Notes under the pieces: model-generated
What the model was told of the DNA's origin: nothing
Databases searched by the model: none
The model's input: the letters and a program-made list of their open reading frames with translations, nothing else
Translations under genes and position numbers: made by a program
Shown here: piece by piece, positions 17,118-27,050 of the stretch
How positions within the stretch are numbered: the stretch's first letter is position 1
How the letters are laid out: each line of letters begins with the position of its first letter
Assembly (NCBI GenBank): GCA_002163135.1
Contig: MAAN01000011.1
Coordinates: 62,001 to 126,000, forward strand
Direction: 5' to 3'
Source of the DNA: Alphaproteobacteria bacterium 46_93_T64
GTDB lineage: Bacteria; Pseudomonadota; Alphaproteobacteria; Sneathiellales; Sneathiellaceae
Length of the DNA: 64,000 nt

Positions 17118-18317
17118 TTACTTGCGCCGGTCTTCTTCGGCAATGGCCGCAATGGTGCGGGTAAGAAGTTTAATGTCGCTGCGGATCTCTTGCGTGATCT
17201 GGTTTCGACCATCTGAGATATCCTCAAGCAACCTTGCCATATAAACATCGAGGTTCCGAAGGTGGTTTTTACTCGCTTGATCCAACGCACCCTGTTCTTG
17301 AATTTGCGCCATGCGCTGTAAGACAGGTTTCAATTCCATTTGGCCTTCAACAAGTTTGACCATCAGGTCTTGTTCCGCACGCATTTGATCTGTAAGGGCT
17401 GCTAGCCGCTCACTCACATTAAGCATTGCACTTTCGCCTGTATGACGGCGGTCTTCATTACGGGCAAGTGTTCGTTGTAAACTATCGAGACTTTCTGCTG
17501 TTTGCTCAAGCAAGGCATTAACATAGGCAGGAACACTATGGTCACCATCGCCCAGACCAACAGGACCTGAAGAAGTAAATTTCGTAATAGATGTCAGCCA
17601 CTCTTCCAAATCAGTATAAAAGCGGCTCTGAGCTTGACCTGCTTGCATGTCAAGAAAGCCCAAAATCAATGAACCTGACAATCCGAACAGAGAAGAAGAA
17701 AACGCGACAGCCATACCCGACAATGGTTTTTCAAGGCCAGCTTTCAATTCATCAAATACTTTTGAAAAGTCGTTAGAGGAGCCTACGTTCAAAGTCGTTA
17801 TGGCATCACCAACAGAGTCAACAGTTTCAAGGAGACCCCAAAAAGTTCCCAGCAACCCAAGGAAGACAAGAACGTTAATTAGGTAGCGAGAGATGTCCCG
17901 CCCTTCATCTAGGCGGGCGCTAATGCTATCCAGTACCGTATTCATTGTAATGGCAGACATTTGTAAAGGACCATTATTGTCTCGAATAATGGTGGCGAGG
18001 GGCGACAAAAGATTTGGGCCACTCTGCAATGAAATGCCAGAAGACGTTTTCTTTAGATTTTCAGTCCAATCTACCTCTGTGTTCAGGATCAAGACTTGCC
18101 GGAAAATGAAAATAATTCCAAATAGAAGGGTCGCAAGAATAAGGCCATTTAGATATGGATTTGCAACGAATGCATTTCTGGCTGGCTGATAAAGAAAGAA
18201 AGCTATTCCAGTGACGATGGCTAGAAACACCATCATTCGAAAAATATGTCTTCTTGGTTTATTGATTTTCGGGGCAGAGATAGCTGCAGGGGATGCAATG
18301 CCGGGAAGTGTTGTCAT
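17118..18317 (-). CDS. MotA/TolQ/ExbB proton-channel family protein
   Basis: 399 residues. Two N-terminal membrane helices (about 26-45 and 56-75) are followed by two in the MotA/TolQ/ExbB domain: LINVLVFLGLLGTFWGLLET near 143-162 and GMAVAFSSSLFGLSGSLILG near 200-219. The GLLGTFWGLL stretch is the channel signature. The last 150 residues are a charged helical, probably cytoplasmic, tail. It is the middle gene of three, starting 2 bases after the OmpA-like gene and ending 14 bases before the MotB-like gene. It probably forms the ion-conducting stator with the latter. Its biological role is not established by sequence. Confidence 0.85.
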   Translation of the reverse strand: MTTLPGIASPAAISAPKINKPRRHIFRMMVFLAIVTGIAFFLYQPARNAFVANPYLNGLILATLLFGIIFIFRQVLILNTEVDWTENLKKTSSGISLQSGPNLLSPLATIIRDNNGPLQMSAITMNTVLDSISARLDEGRDISRYLINVLVFLGLLGTFWGLLETVDSVGDAITTLNVGSSNDFSKVFDELKAGLEKPLSGMAVAFSSSLFGLSGSLILGFLDMQAGQAQSRFYTDLEEWLTSITKFTSSGPVGLGDGDHSVPAYVNALLEQTAESLDSLQRTLARNEDRRHTGESAMLNVSERLAALTDQMRAEQDLMVKLVEGQMELKPVLQRMAQIQEQGALDQASKNHLRNLDVYMARLLEDISDGRNQITQEIRSDIKLLTRTIAAIAEEDRRK

Positions 18318-18319
18318 AA

Positions 18320-19303
18320 TTATCTTGCCACCAGTTTCAAATCTACACGATCAGCAGGAGAGTTGTCCGTTGGTTTGCCAAGGGCTCTCACTTCAATTTT
18401 GTTGTTAGGGACACCGAACTTCATTAACTGAGATCTTATGACCAGTGCACGGCCTAGAGACAATCGGCGTGCAGTTCCATTGCTACTCGCATCTGCATAC
18501 GCAACCAACTGAACCCGTTTGCTTGAGCTCGCAACCATCTCCGCCAGTTTTTGCAGATCTGTTTTTGCGGATGCCGGAAGTTTGGTTTCATCCTTCTCAA
18601 AGAATATTTGCTGCAAGTTGGCAGCGACCTCGGGTTCAATTGCAGGCATCTTTTTCTGCGGTGCAACAGGTTTTTTCGTTTGCTCTGGTGCAACAGATGC
18701 TACTTTAATTTCGGCCTCTTTAGGCTCTGTTGTCGTCGCTTTTGGAATGACGGGTGTGGGAGCCTTGGAAACAACTGTTTCCTTTTTACTTTCCACAATT
18801 TTCTTCGCTGGCGCGGGTGTCGCTACCGTCATTGTTTCTTTTGTTACGGTTTCAGCGGGTGCGGATTGTGTTTTGTTTTTACCAATTTTTGGCGCTTTAG
18901 GAGGTGCTACTTTGGCAATCTTGGGCGCCGCTTTTTCTATTTTTTTTACGGGCGCTGTCGATTTCTTAACGGCGACAGATTTAGGTATTTTGCGTTTAAC
19001 AGGTTTTGCCGCGACTTTCTTTTTCTTTACCTGACTTCCAGGCGGAATAAGAGTTATTACTTCATTGCCGTCAATAATTTTTGCACTTTTACTATAATCA
19101 GTACTGCCTATTGAGGGCTGGTATTTTTGTTGATAGTTTCCGTAAACTGTATTCATATTTACAGTGACCGACTGGCGGTTGGCACCGCCAATGATGACAG
19201 TTTGCGCGGTCGCAAGCGCGGTCAACGAAAGTCCAGCAGCAGCGACGCAAAGTAATCTAATACTTTGGCGCATGAATTGATTCTTGTTTTTCCCCAGAGC
19301 CAT
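18320..19303 (-). CDS. Secreted OmpA-domain protein with Lys/Pro/Ala-rich linker
   Basis: 327 residues from ATG 19303 (MALGKNKNQFMRQSI), which has a GGGGGT site 7 nt upstream. The longer frame to 19345 lacks a credible site. A signal peptide ends near LTALATAQ. The central region (about 75-215) is dominated by Lys, Pro and Ala, with repeated KK, PAPAK and APKI stretches, probably an extended periplasmic spacer. The C-terminal OmpA-like domain (about 225-325) has VQLVAYADASSNGTARRLSLG. It heads the envelope motor operon and is probably its outer-membrane or peptidoglycan-side component. Confidence 0.78.
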   Translation of the reverse strand: MALGKNKNQFMRQSIRLLCVAAAGLSLTALATAQTVIIGGANRQSVTVNMNTVYGNYQQKYQPSIGSTDYSKSAKIIDGNEVITLIPPGSQVKKKKVAAKPVKRKIPKSVAVKKSTAPVKKIEKAAPKIAKVAPPKAPKIGKNKTQSAPAETVTKETMTVATPAPAKKIVESKKETVVSKAPTPVIPKATTTEPKEAEIKVASVAPEQTKKPVAPQKKMPAIEPEVAANLQQIFFEKDETKLPASAKTDLQKLAEMVASSSKRVQLVAYADASSNGTARRLSLGRALVIRSQLMKFGVPNNKIEVRALGKPTDNSPADRVDLKLVAR

Positions 19304-19410
19304 TTCTGGCACCCCCACAAATACTCGTTTCAAGATGCAGCACAAAAGCGCAATAGTTGCATCTTTGTGGCATGACTTGATGTTTCTTTTCTAGTCATAA
19401 AAAATGACAC

Positions 19411-19459
19411 AAAAAAGGCGTATGCCACAACGTCTGCCAAGAATAGCTTAGCAGACGCC
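19411..19459 (-). terminator. Terminator after suhB
   Basis: On the minus strand GGCGT (19459-19455) can pair with ACGCC (19421-19417), followed by a T-run. It encloses an inner hairpin, CGTCTGC..GCAGACG (19431-19457). This separates suhB from the envelope motor operon. Confidence 0.6.
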
Positions 19460-19518
19460 GTGTCACAACTTTTTAGTGAAATAGAAGGAGATTATGCGAG
19501 GTATCGATTTTGAGGTTC

Positions 19519-20325
19519 TTATGATTTCTTGCGACGTGCTTTGCGGAGTATATCCATCATTGTTTGGTTGACGCCGCTGTTTGAGGCGAGAATGTCACCT
19601 TTTTCCAGCATCTTTTCTCCGCCGTCGATTTGACTGATAAGGCCACCAGCTTCACGAACTATGATGATACCCGCGGCCATATCCCATTCAGAAAGTCCGC
19701 GCTCCCAGTAGCCGTCAAAACGGCCTGCAGCTACATATGCCAAATCAAGTGAAGCTGCGCCAAAGCGACGAAGTCCTGCGGAAATTCCCATAAACTCATT
19801 GGCTTCACGTAAGAATGTTTCGTGGCCTGATTTTCCCAGGAACGGAATGCCTGTCGCCAGAACGCAATCTGCCATCCGAGAACGGCCAGATACTCTCAAA
19901 CGGTGGTCGTTTACAAAAGCGCCATCACCTTTACTTGCCCAGAATAGCTCATCTTTAATCGGGTCAAGGATAACACCTGCAACAATGTTAGGGCCTTCCA
20001 TCAATGCAATGGAAATAGCAAAATGCGGGAGACCATGTAGGAAGTTTGTTGTTCCATCAAGAGGATCAATAATCCAGTAATGTTTTTCATCTTTTGCTGG
20101 GATTACGCCGCCTTCTTCAAGTTTGAAGCCGAAGTCAGGACGTGCACGGGATAATTCCTCATGCAGAGTTTTTTCGGCAGCAATGTCGGCGTTACTTACA
20201 AAGTCAGCCGGACCTTTCCTTGAAACCTGCAAGTTTTCGACTTCGTTGAAGTCTCTTACAAGCTTCCGCGCAGCTTTCCGTGCGGCGGCTTCCATAACGT
20301 TGATAAGTGCTGATTTGCGAGCCAT
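19519..20325 (-). CDS. suhB: Inositol monophosphatase family protein SuhB
   Basis: 268 residues with the full metal-binding set of the IMPase fold: KLEEGG near residue 69, IIDPLDGTTNFLHGLPHF near 85-102, and SEWDMAAGIIIVREAGG near 216-232. It hydrolyses inositol-1-phosphate and related sugar phosphates with Mg2+. In enterobacteria SuhB also joins rRNA antitermination complexes. It lies 47 bases after efp on the same strand, an order also seen in other alphaproteobacteria. Confidence 0.94.
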   Translation of the reverse strand: MARKSALINVMEAAARKAARKLVRDFNEVENLQVSRKGPADFVSNADIAAEKTLHEELSRARPDFGFKLEEGGVIPAKDEKHYWIIDPLDGTTNFLHGLPHFAISIALMEGPNIVAGVILDPIKDELFWASKGDGAFVNDHRLRVSGRSRMADCVLATGIPFLGKSGHETFLREANEFMGISAGLRRFGAASLDLAYVAAGRFDGYWERGLSEWDMAAGIIIVREAGGLISQIDGGEKMLEKGDILASNSGVNQTMMDILRKARRKKS

Positions 20326-20372
20326 TGTATTTACCTGATTACTGGGGGATGGAACTTAATAGAAAAGGGCGC

Positions 20373-20936
20373 TTAGTCTGCCCGTTTCGTATATTCGGAT
20401 GTTTCTGTGTTCACGACAACTTTTTCGCCGGTGCTGCAGAATGGCGGCACCATAATACGTAAACCGTTTTCAAGAATTGCGGGCTTGTATGAAGAGGCAG
20501 CTGTTTGGCCTTTTACAGTTGGCTCAGTTTCGCTGATTTCAAATGTCAGATGCTCTGGTAGTAAAACATTTAGCGGCTCATCTTCATAAGATTCAATTTT
20601 AAGTTCCATTCCGTCTTTTAGGAAAATGGCTTTATCGCCAATCAAATCCTTAGAAAGAGAAACTTGTTCATACGAATCTGTATCCATGAAAGTAAGCAAT
20701 TCGCCATCTTCAAACAGGAACTGGAATGGTTTCTGTTCCAAGCGCGCGCGCTCTACTGTCTCGGAGGAGCGGAAGCGTTCGTTGAGCTTGCTGCCATCAC
20801 GCAGGTTCTTGAGTTCTACCTGCAAATAAGCACCACCTTTACCAGGTTGTGTATGTTGGATCTTTACTGCAACCCACAAGCCGTTTTTGTGCTCGATAAC
20901 GTTACCGGGGCGAATTGCATTGCCGTTAATTTTCAT
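20373..20936 (-). CDS. efp: Elongation factor P
   Basis: 187 residues with three beta-barrel domains. The modification loop near residue 33 reads [16 protein letters not shown], with Lys at the tip, the form compatible with lysylation by EpmA. The C-terminal domain ends [14 protein letters not shown] as is standard. EF-P rescues ribosomes stalled on polyproline stretches. One local candidate client is TolA, whose Pro-Lys-Pro-Glu tract is extensive. It lies between thiE and suhB. Confidence 0.96.
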   Translation of the reverse strand: MKINGNAIRPGNVIEHKNGLWVAVKIQHTQPGKGGAYLQVELKNLRDGSKLNERFRSSETVERARLEQKPFQFLFEDGELLTFMDTDSYEQVSLSKDLIGDKAIFLKDGMELKIESYEDEPLNVLLPEHLTFEISETEPTVKGQTAASSYKPAILENGLRIMVPPFCSTGEKVVVNTETSEYTKRAD

Positions 20937-20984
20937 GGCTTACCATCGTCTATTTGAATATCAAAATATGTTGGGCGGAACCTA

Positions 20985-21629
20985 TCAGGTTGCCACGGCC
21001 AATTCAATGACCCTATTAAATTCTGCAACTGCTTTATCAGGGCCTTCAGAATAATTCCAAATCCCACCAGAAACTGCAAGAAAGTCTGCCCCGCTTTTAA
21101 TCAGTGGAGCAGCATTGTCAACTGTTATCCCGCCAATCGCCACAGACGGTGTTTCTACCATTGTGCTCCACCATTGTAGTATTTCAGGTGCGGCGCTTGT
21201 TTTAGCCACTTTTGTTTCCGTCGGATAGAACGCGCCAAAGGCCACATAATTGGCTCCGCTTTCCGCCGCTAGCATTGCCAAATGCCGAGAGTCGTGACAG
21301 GTCACGCCAACAATAGCGTCCTCACCAACAATCGCCCGTGCTGCTTTATACGGGGTATCGTCTTGTCCAACATGAACGCCGTCAGCGCCAATTGATTTGG
21401 CAAGTTCAGGGTCATCATTGAGCAGAAATGCAACGTCATTCGCTTGGGCAATAGGGATTAGTTTTTCCGCTGCACGGCGGATATCGTCGCTGGACTGATC
21501 TTTCATTCGCAATTGAAAACAAGCGACATCCCCACCATCCAAAGATTTACGAAAAGCTGTTTCAAACTCTTCCAGATCAAAAGTTGGGGGTGATATTAAA
21601 TATAAGCGAGGTCGAAGATCTTCGATGAT
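20985..21629 (-). CDS. thiE: Thiamine-phosphate synthase with non-standard start
   Basis: Homology runs in one open frame from about 21629 (IIEDLRPRLYLISPPTFDLE) through DGGDVACFQLRMK, GVHVGQDD, VAFGAFYPTETK and VAIGGITVDNAAPLI. These are the beta-strand and phosphate-binding blocks of the ThiE TIM barrel. It joins HMP-pyrophosphate and thiazole phosphate. Between the in-frame stop at 21642-21644 and a TTG at 21540-21542 there is no ATG, GTG or TTG. Starting at that TTG would delete strand beta-1. The best-placed initiator is one of two consecutive ATC codons (21629-21624), 4-7 nt after GGAG. A point mutation or sequence error is the alternative. Total length from there is about 214 residues, the normal size. 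Confidence 0.8.
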   Translation of the reverse strand: MIEDLRPRLYLISPPTFDLEEFETAFRKSLDGGDVACFQLRMKDQSSDDIRRAAEKLIPIAQANDVAFLLNDDPELAKSIGADGVHVGQDDTPYKAARAIVGEDAIVGVTCHDSRHLAMLAAESGANYVAFGAFYPTETKVAKTSAAPEILQWWSTMVETPSVAIGGITVDNAAPLIKSGADFLAVSGGIWNYSEGPDKAVAEFNRVIELAVAT

Positions 21630-21659
21630 ACTGCTCCGGAATTACGATGGCGATAAGTA

Positions 21660-21690
21660 TGAGGCCTGTACATCTATAGCACAGGCCTCA
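21660..21690 (-). terminator. Hairpin between fba and thiE
   Basis: GAGGCCTGT (21661-21669) pairs with ACAGGCCTC (21681-21689), and flanking T/A extends the stem. No strong T-run follows on the minus strand, so attenuation or partial readthrough into thiE is possible. Confidence 0.6.
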
Positions 21691-21717
21691 TCTTTATTTG
21701 TACTGAAAGCGGCTCGT

Positions 21718-22740
21718 TTAGGAACTGCTCTCCATATCTGTAGAATATTCGCCATCCCTTGCTGCACTTGTCAGCTGACAACGATGAATTAGAGCTTTTT
21801 GCGCTGCTGCGACATTTTCGCTTTTTCCGCCCCATGCCGACAAAGCTGATGCTTGCAATGCTCGGCCAAAGGAATAGCTGATTTCCCAGGGATGATCGCC
21901 CATTTGGTTGATTGCATTCAAGTGTTCAGTCGCTTGTGCTTCTGACTGCCCACCTGACAGGAAGACAATGCCCGGCACAGCAGCTGGAACGGTTTGCTCA
22001 AAACAATAGATGGTTTTGGCGGCAACTTCATCAACTCCGGCTTGTTCAGTGCAATCTTGACCAGAGACAATCATGTTAGGCTTGAGAAGCATTTGTTCCA
22101 AGACAACACGCTGTTTGTAAAGTTCATCAAAGACTGTTTTCAACGTTGTTTCCGTAACAGCATAGCATTCGTCAATCGAATGCGAGCCGTCAATCAACAC
22201 TTCAGGTTCCACAATGGGAACAATGTTGGCTTCCTGGCAAAGGGCCGCATATCGCGCCAGCGCATGGGCATTTGCATCAATGCAGTATTGGCTTGGCGCC
22301 GTGTCGCCAATTGAAACAACCGCCCGCCATTTTGCAAATCGTGCACCAAGTTCATAATATTCTGCAAGTCGATCGCGTAGGCCATCAAGACCCTCTGTCA
22401 CCAGTTCGCCGTCAGAAAAGGCAAGGGGCTTGGCACCCATGTCTACTTTAATGCCGGGAATGATACCTTGATCTGCGAGAATTTCTGCGAGGCGCTGACC
22501 ATCATTTGATGATTGGCGTAGTGTTTCATCATATAAGATCACACCGCTGACAAAATCTGAGACACCCTCTGCTGTGAACAACAACTCGCGGTAGTCGCGT
22601 CGGGAATTTTCAGTGCACTCTGCGCTAATGCCATCAAATCGCTTTTTAATGGTTCCAGTGCTTTCATCCGCGGCCAAAATGCCTTTGCTCGTTGCAACCA
22701 ATTGGGCTGCGATATCTTCCATAAGTATAATTTCGCTCAT
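21718..22740 (-). CDS. fba: Fructose-bisphosphate aldolase, class I
   Basis: 340 residues from ATG 22740 (MSEIILMEDIAAQLV), which has AAGG 8 nt upstream. The ORF could begin at 22773, but that would overlap the end of pgk. The class I blocks are ATSKGILAADESTGTIKKRF, PGIKVDMGAK and VLEQMLLKPNMIVSGQDC (with the Schiff-base Lys), followed by PGIVFLSGGQSE. It interconverts fructose-1,6-bisphosphate with two triose phosphates. It is the last gene of the tkt-gap-pgk-fba operon. Confidence 0.95.
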   Translation of the reverse strand: MSEIILMEDIAAQLVATSKGILAADESTGTIKKRFDGISAECTENSRRDYRELLFTAEGVSDFVSGVILYDETLRQSSNDGQRLAEILADQGIIPGIKVDMGAKPLAFSDGELVTEGLDGLRDRLAEYYELGARFAKWRAVVSIGDTAPSQYCIDANAHALARYAALCQEANIVPIVEPEVLIDGSHSIDECYAVTETTLKTVFDELYKQRVVLEQMLLKPNMIVSGQDCTEQAGVDEVAAKTIYCFEQTVPAAVPGIVFLSGGQSEAQATEHLNAINQMGDHPWEISYSFGRALQASALSAWGGKSENVAAAQKALIHRCQLTSAARDGEYSTDMESSS

Positions 22741-22765
22741 TTGATCAGCCTTATATTTACAAATT

Positions 22766-23959
22766 TCAGACACTAAGGGCTTTTACACCCGGTAACTCTT
22801 TACCTTCCATCCACTCGAGGAAAGCGCCACCAGCGGTTGAGATATAAGTAAAATCGCTACTCACTCCCGCCTTTGCCAAAGCTGCAACTGTATCTCCGCC
22901 GCCTGCAACGGAAATCAGATCCGATTCTCTGGTCAAACGTGCCGCTTCTTTTGCCAGTGAGAAGGTGCCCACTCCAAAAGGGGAAATCTCAAACGCTCCC
23001 AGCGGACCATTCCAGATCAGTGTTTTACATACTTTGAGTTTATCTTTTAATAACGCCGCGGATTTTGGTCCAATGTCCAACATCATTTCATCTGCTGCTA
23101 TGTCATTAACAACTGCGGCACGATTGGGGGCATCTGCTTTAAATTCCTTGGCAAGTACTGCATCGTCTTGAAGTAAAACCTCGCAGCCAATTTTTTCTGC
23201 TTTCTCAAGAATTTCACTCGCGGTACCTGCAAGATCATGTTCACAAAGAGAGGCCCCGACATTGATACCCTTGGCGTTCAAAAAAGTATTAGCCATACCG
23301 CCACCAATAACCAGGCTGTCAACTTTTTCGACCAAGTTGAACAACAAATCGAGTTTACTGGAAATTTTTGCACCGCCAACAATGGCCATAACGGGACGTT
23401 TTGGCGCACCGAGAGCTTTCTCTAAAGCGGTGAGCTCCGCCTCCATATTCCTTCCAGCGAACGCGGGAAGTTCTTTCGTAATAGCTTCTGTAGAGGCATG
23501 CGCTCTATGGGAGCAGGAAAAAGCATCGTTCACGAAAAAATCGCCAAGGGTTGCAAGGCTCTTGGCGAAGTTTGTGTCGTTTTTTTCTTCGCCCGGATAG
23601 AAGCGAACATTTTCAAGAAGAATAATGTTGCCACGGTCAGTGTTAGCAATAGCCTGCGTGGCAATATCCCCCGTACAGTCGTCTGCAAAGGCAACAGACA
23701 TATTCAAATGTGCCGCCATTGCTTTTGCAACAGGCGCCAAAGACATTTCAGGCACAACTTGACCCTTCGGTCTGCCAAAATGGCTGAGAAGGACAACTGT
23801 TGCACCCTTTTCAGTCAATTCACGAATGGTTCCGGAAATTCTTTCAATTCGGGTGAAATCTGAAACTTTCCCGTCTTGCATGGGAACGTTCAGATCTACC
23901 CGAACAAGGGCAGTCTTGCCATTTGCGTCAATGGCATCGAGTGTCCGATAATCCGCCAT
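22766..23959 (-). CDS. pgk: Phosphoglycerate kinase
   Basis: 397 residues. Substrate-binding segments are ALVRVDLNVPMQDGKV near 14-29, SHFGRPKG near 59-66, and NDAFSCSHRAHAS near 146-158. The nucleotide-side GGAKISSKLDLL and C-terminal VAGGGDTVAAL follow. It makes ATP in glycolysis, or runs in reverse for gluconeogenesis. It lies 25 bases after gap and 25 bases before the fba start. Confidence 0.97.
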   Translation of the reverse strand: MADYRTLDAIDANGKTALVRVDLNVPMQDGKVSDFTRIERISGTIRELTEKGATVVLLSHFGRPKGQVVPEMSLAPVAKAMAAHLNMSVAFADDCTGDIATQAIANTDRGNIILLENVRFYPGEEKNDTNFAKSLATLGDFFVNDAFSCSHRAHASTEAITKELPAFAGRNMEAELTALEKALGAPKRPVMAIVGGAKISSKLDLLFNLVEKVDSLVIGGGMANTFLNAKGINVGASLCEHDLAGTASEILEKAEKIGCEVLLQDDAVLAKEFKADAPNRAAVVNDIAADEMMLDIGPKSAALLKDKLKVCKTLIWNGPLGAFEISPFGVGTFSLAKEAARLTRESDLISVAGGGDTVAALAKAGVSSDFTYISTAGGAFLEWMEGKELPGVKALSV

Positions 23960-23984
23960 TCGATCTTTTTCTCCGTCTTTTTTA

Positions 23985-24992
23985 TTAACCTAAGTTCGCC
24001 ATCACAACGGCGGTGTCACTCATCCTGTTAGAGAAGCCCCATTCGTTATCATACCAGCTTAGGATACGAACAAATGTGCCTTCGATGACTTGAGTTTGTG
24101 TCACGTCGAATGTCGAACTTGCAGGGTTGTGGTTGAAATCGATAGAAACAAGTGGCTCGTCGCAGACAGCCAAGACACCCTTAAGGCGGCCATTGGCAGC
24201 CTCAACAATAGCAGCGTTGACTTCTTCAACTGTCGTTGTGCGGCCGGCAACAAATGTTAGATCAATTAATGAAACATTTGGTGTTGGAACACGAACGGAT
24301 GTGCCATCCAATTTGCCTGCAAGTTCTGGAAGAACCAGGCCAACAGCTTTTGCTGCCCCAGTAGACGTCGGGATGATAGATGATGTTGCGCTGCGTGCAC
24401 GACGCGGATCACTATGCAATGTGTCAAGAACCGGCTGATCACCTGTATAGGAGTGAACAGTTGTCATGAAACCATGAGACAAACCAACAGCGTCGTTCAA
24501 GACTTGAGCAACCGGAGCTAGGCAGTTTGTTGTGCAAGAGGCGTTTGACACGATTTTGTCGTCAGCTGTAAGTTTGTCATGGTTCACACCATAGACAATC
24601 GTTTTGTCAACTTCTGTACCGGGAGCTGAAATCAGAACCTTTTTGGCACCTGCTTCGAGATGAGCTTTGGCTTTTTCAGCATGTGTGAATATACCGGTAC
24701 ATTCGTACGCAACGTCCACGCCAAGTTCACCCCAAGGCAGATCAGCAGGATTACGTTCTGCTGAAACTTTAATCGGACCACGGCCAAGATCAATCGTGTC
24801 GCCGGATACAATTACTTCGCCTGGAAAACGACCATGAACACTGTCATATCTTAATAGGTGAGCATTGGCTTCAACAGATCCCAAGTCGTTGATACCAACA
24901 ACCTCAACATCTGTACGGCCGGACTCATAAATTGCCCGAAGGACGTTACGTCCAATACGGCCAAATCCGTTAATTGCAACACGAACTGTCAT
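23985..24992 (-). CDS. gap: Glyceraldehyde-3-phosphate dehydrogenase, type I
   Basis: 335 residues. [15 protein letters not shown] is the NAD(P)-binding turn and [17 protein letters not shown] carries the catalytic Cys near residue 153. The [20 protein letters not shown] and [14 protein letters not shown] segments are standard. Second gene of the tkt-gap-pgk-fba operon, with AAGGAAG just before the ATG. Confidence 0.97.
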   Translation of the reverse strand: MTVRVAINGFGRIGRNVLRAIYESGRTDVEVVGINDLGSVEANAHLLRYDSVHGRFPGEVIVSGDTIDLGRGPIKVSAERNPADLPWGELGVDVAYECTGIFTHAEKAKAHLEAGAKKVLISAPGTEVDKTIVYGVNHDKLTADDKIVSNASCTTNCLAPVAQVLNDAVGLSHGFMTTVHSYTGDQPVLDTLHSDPRRARSATSSIIPTSTGAAKAVGLVLPELAGKLDGTSVRVPTPNVSLIDLTFVAGRTTTVEEVNAAIVEAANGRLKGVLAVCDEPLVSIDFNHNPASSTFDVTQTQVIEGTFVRILSWYDNEWGFSNRMSDTAVVMANLG

Positions 24993-25022
24993 CTTCCTTA
25001 AGCTCCTTTAACTATACTCCAA

Positions 25023-25039
25023 GGCGGATCAACTCCGCC
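25023..25039 (-). other. Intercistronic hairpin between tkt and gap
   Basis: GGCGGA (25023-25028) pairs with TCCGCC (25034-25039) around a 5-nt loop. No T-run follows on the minus strand, so mRNA processing or stability is more likely than full termination. Confidence 0.45.
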
Positions 25040-25046
25040 GTCTCAA

Positions 25047-27050
25047 TTAAAGTTGTTTCTTTGCCGCTACGACGATGGCATCGCTTGTAATGCCAAAATG
25101 TTCATAAAGTGCGTCAGCAGGAGCCGAAGCACCAAATCCGTCTAGTCCAATAAACACACCCGTATCACCAATATATTTTTGCCATCCAAAGGACGATGCA
25201 GCTTCGATCGCAACTCTGGCTGTACCTGGGCCCAGTGTTTCGAGTTTGTAATCTGCATCTTGCGCATCAAACAGTTCCCAACATGGAACTGAAACAACAC
25301 GTGTTCCGATGCCTTCAGCCTCCAAGGTTTTTTGGGCGCCAAGTGCAATTGTTACTTCAGAACCAGTCGCAAAAATAGTGACTTTAGCATCTTCAGATGC
25401 CGAAGCCAGTTCATAGGCTCCTTTTGCGGACAGATTTTCTGGACTGTGATCCTTACGCACTGTCGGCAGGCCTTGGCGGCTGAGAGACAAAATAGAAGGT
25501 GTCTTCTTAGATTTCATCGCCAATTCCCAGCATTCAGCAGTTTCGACAGCATCAGCAGGGCGGAAGACATTCACATTCGGCATCGCTCGTAGTGTTGCCA
25601 AATGTTCAACTGGCTGATGGGTTGGTCCGTCTTCACCGAGCCCAATGGAATCGTGTGTCATCACATAGATCACACGTTGCTCCATCAACGCGGAAAGGCG
25701 GATGGCAGGCCGTGCATAGTCAGTAAAGACCATAAAAGTGCCGCCATAGGGTATGAAACCTTTATGAAGGGCCAAACCGTTCATGATCGCTGCCATGCCA
25801 AACTCACGGACACCGTAATGAACGTAACGGCCGGAGAAATCTTTTGGCGAGATAGGGAGGGTTTGTACTGTTTTAGTCAAGTTGGAGCCAGTGAGATCCG
25901 CAGAGCCGCCAACTGTATTTTTGACATGCTCATTGATAACGTTAAGAGCTTCTTGACTAGATTTGCGGCTGGCCCAGCCCGGAGCGTCTTCGCTGAGCTG
26001 CTTTTTATAAGCCATCATGATTTCGTCAAAGTCTGCAGGAAGTTCACCGGAAAGCGCAAATTCAAATGCAGCTTTCTTTTCTGCATCCAGTGCGTTCAAC
26101 GTTTGTTCCCACTCAGATGAAAGTCGAGCGCCTTTTGTGCCCACAGCACGCCAGCGATCCAGAATTGTACCGGGGATTTCAAAAGGGGCATGTGGCCAGT
26201 TCAGGACTTCCCGCGCCAACGCAATTTCATCGGCACCAAGGGGCGCGCCATGAACACCAGATGTTCCTTGCTTGTTCGGAGAGCCAAAGCCGATAGTGGT
26301 TTTGCAAGCGATAAGGGATGGCTTGTTTGTCGCACGTGCGGCCGCGATTGCTGTTTCAATGGCTTCGGGATCATGACCATCTGCACTGTGAGTGTCCCAG
26401 CCCAACGCTTCAAAACGTTTTAGCTGATTGTCAGTTACAGATAGTTCAGTTTTACCATCGATGCTAATTTCGTTGTCATCCCAAAGAACAATCAGTTTTT
26501 CCAGTCCAAGATGTCCAGCGAAAGACGCAGACTCGTGACTGATGCCTTCCATCAGGCAGCCGTCACCAACAATTACATATGTATAATGATCGACAACGTT
26601 TTTATACTGAGTAGCAAGCATTTTTTCGGCAAGCGCCATACCAACAGCTGTCGCAAGGCCTTGGCCAAGTGGGCCTGTTGTTGTTTCAATGCCTGTGGCA
26701 TGGCCGTATTCCGGGTGCCCAGCAGTTTTTGACCCGAGCTGGCGGAAATTTTTGATTTCCTCCATGGTCATGTCTTTGTAGCCGGTCAAATGCAATAAAG
26801 AATAAAGCAGCATGGAACCATGACCGGCTGAAAGGACAAAACGGTCCCGATCTGGCCAATTCGGTTTTGCTGGATCAAATTTCAAGAACTTGGAAAACAG
26901 AACAGTTGCAACGTCAGCCATCCCCATCGGCATGCCTGGGTGGCCGGAATTTGCTTGTTGTACGGCATCCATGGACAAAGCACGGATTGCGTTTGCCATA
27001 TCTGTATGCTTGGAATTAGTAGGCGAAGTGTTGGCGCCAGTATCGTTCAT
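25047..27050 (-). CDS. tkt: Transketolase
   Basis: 667 residues from ATG 27050 ([20 protein letters not shown]). GTG 27071 in frame is possible but less well placed. Thiamine-diphosphate and metal sites are visible: [13 protein letters not shown] near 35-47, [12 protein letters not shown] near 110-121, and the ThDP motif beginning [12 protein letters not shown] near 155 and ending at DDNEIS. The middle domain has [14 protein letters not shown] and the [15 protein letters not shown] loop. It exchanges two-carbon units between sugar phosphates. It leads the central carbon operon. Confidence 0.96.
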   Translation of the reverse strand: MNDTGANTSPTNSKHTDMANAIRALSMDAVQQANSGHPGMPMGMADVATVLFSKFLKFDPAKPNWPDRDRFVLSAGHGSMLLYSLLHLTGYKDMTMEEIKNFRQLGSKTAGHPEYGHATGIETTTGPLGQGLATAVGMALAEKMLATQYKNVVDHYTYVIVGDGCLMEGISHESASFAGHLGLEKLIVLWDDNEISIDGKTELSVTDNQLKRFEALGWDTHSADGHDPEAIETAIAAARATNKPSLIACKTTIGFGSPNKQGTSGVHGAPLGADEIALAREVLNWPHAPFEIPGTILDRWRAVGTKGARLSSEWEQTLNALDAEKKAAFEFALSGELPADFDEIMMAYKKQLSEDAPGWASRKSSQEALNVINEHVKNTVGGSADLTGSNLTKTVQTLPISPKDFSGRYVHYGVREFGMAAIMNGLALHKGFIPYGGTFMVFTDYARPAIRLSALMEQRVIYVMTHDSIGLGEDGPTHQPVEHLATLRAMPNVNVFRPADAVETAECWELAMKSKKTPSILSLSRQGLPTVRKDHSPENLSAKGAYELASASEDAKVTIFATGSEVTIALGAQKTLEAEGIGTRVVSVPCWELFDAQDADYKLETLGPGTARVAIEAASSFGWQKYIGDTGVFIGLDGFGASAPADALYEHFGITSDAIVVAAKKQL

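Noticed and set aside
15715-18317. ZorAB part of a Zorya anti-phage system
   Set aside because: The channel and MotB-like pair look similar, but no zorC, zorD or zorE-like gene flanks them, and the neighbours (suhB, efp, paraoxonase-like gene) are housekeeping.
18519-19114. Plus-strand Phe/Cys-rich ORFs
   Set aside because: Antisense shadows of the Lys/Pro/Ala-rich OmpA-family gene.
21630-21717. TPP riboswitch before thiE
   Set aside because: The gap is only about 90 bases, holds the fba hairpin, and lacks the conserved TPP-aptamer core.
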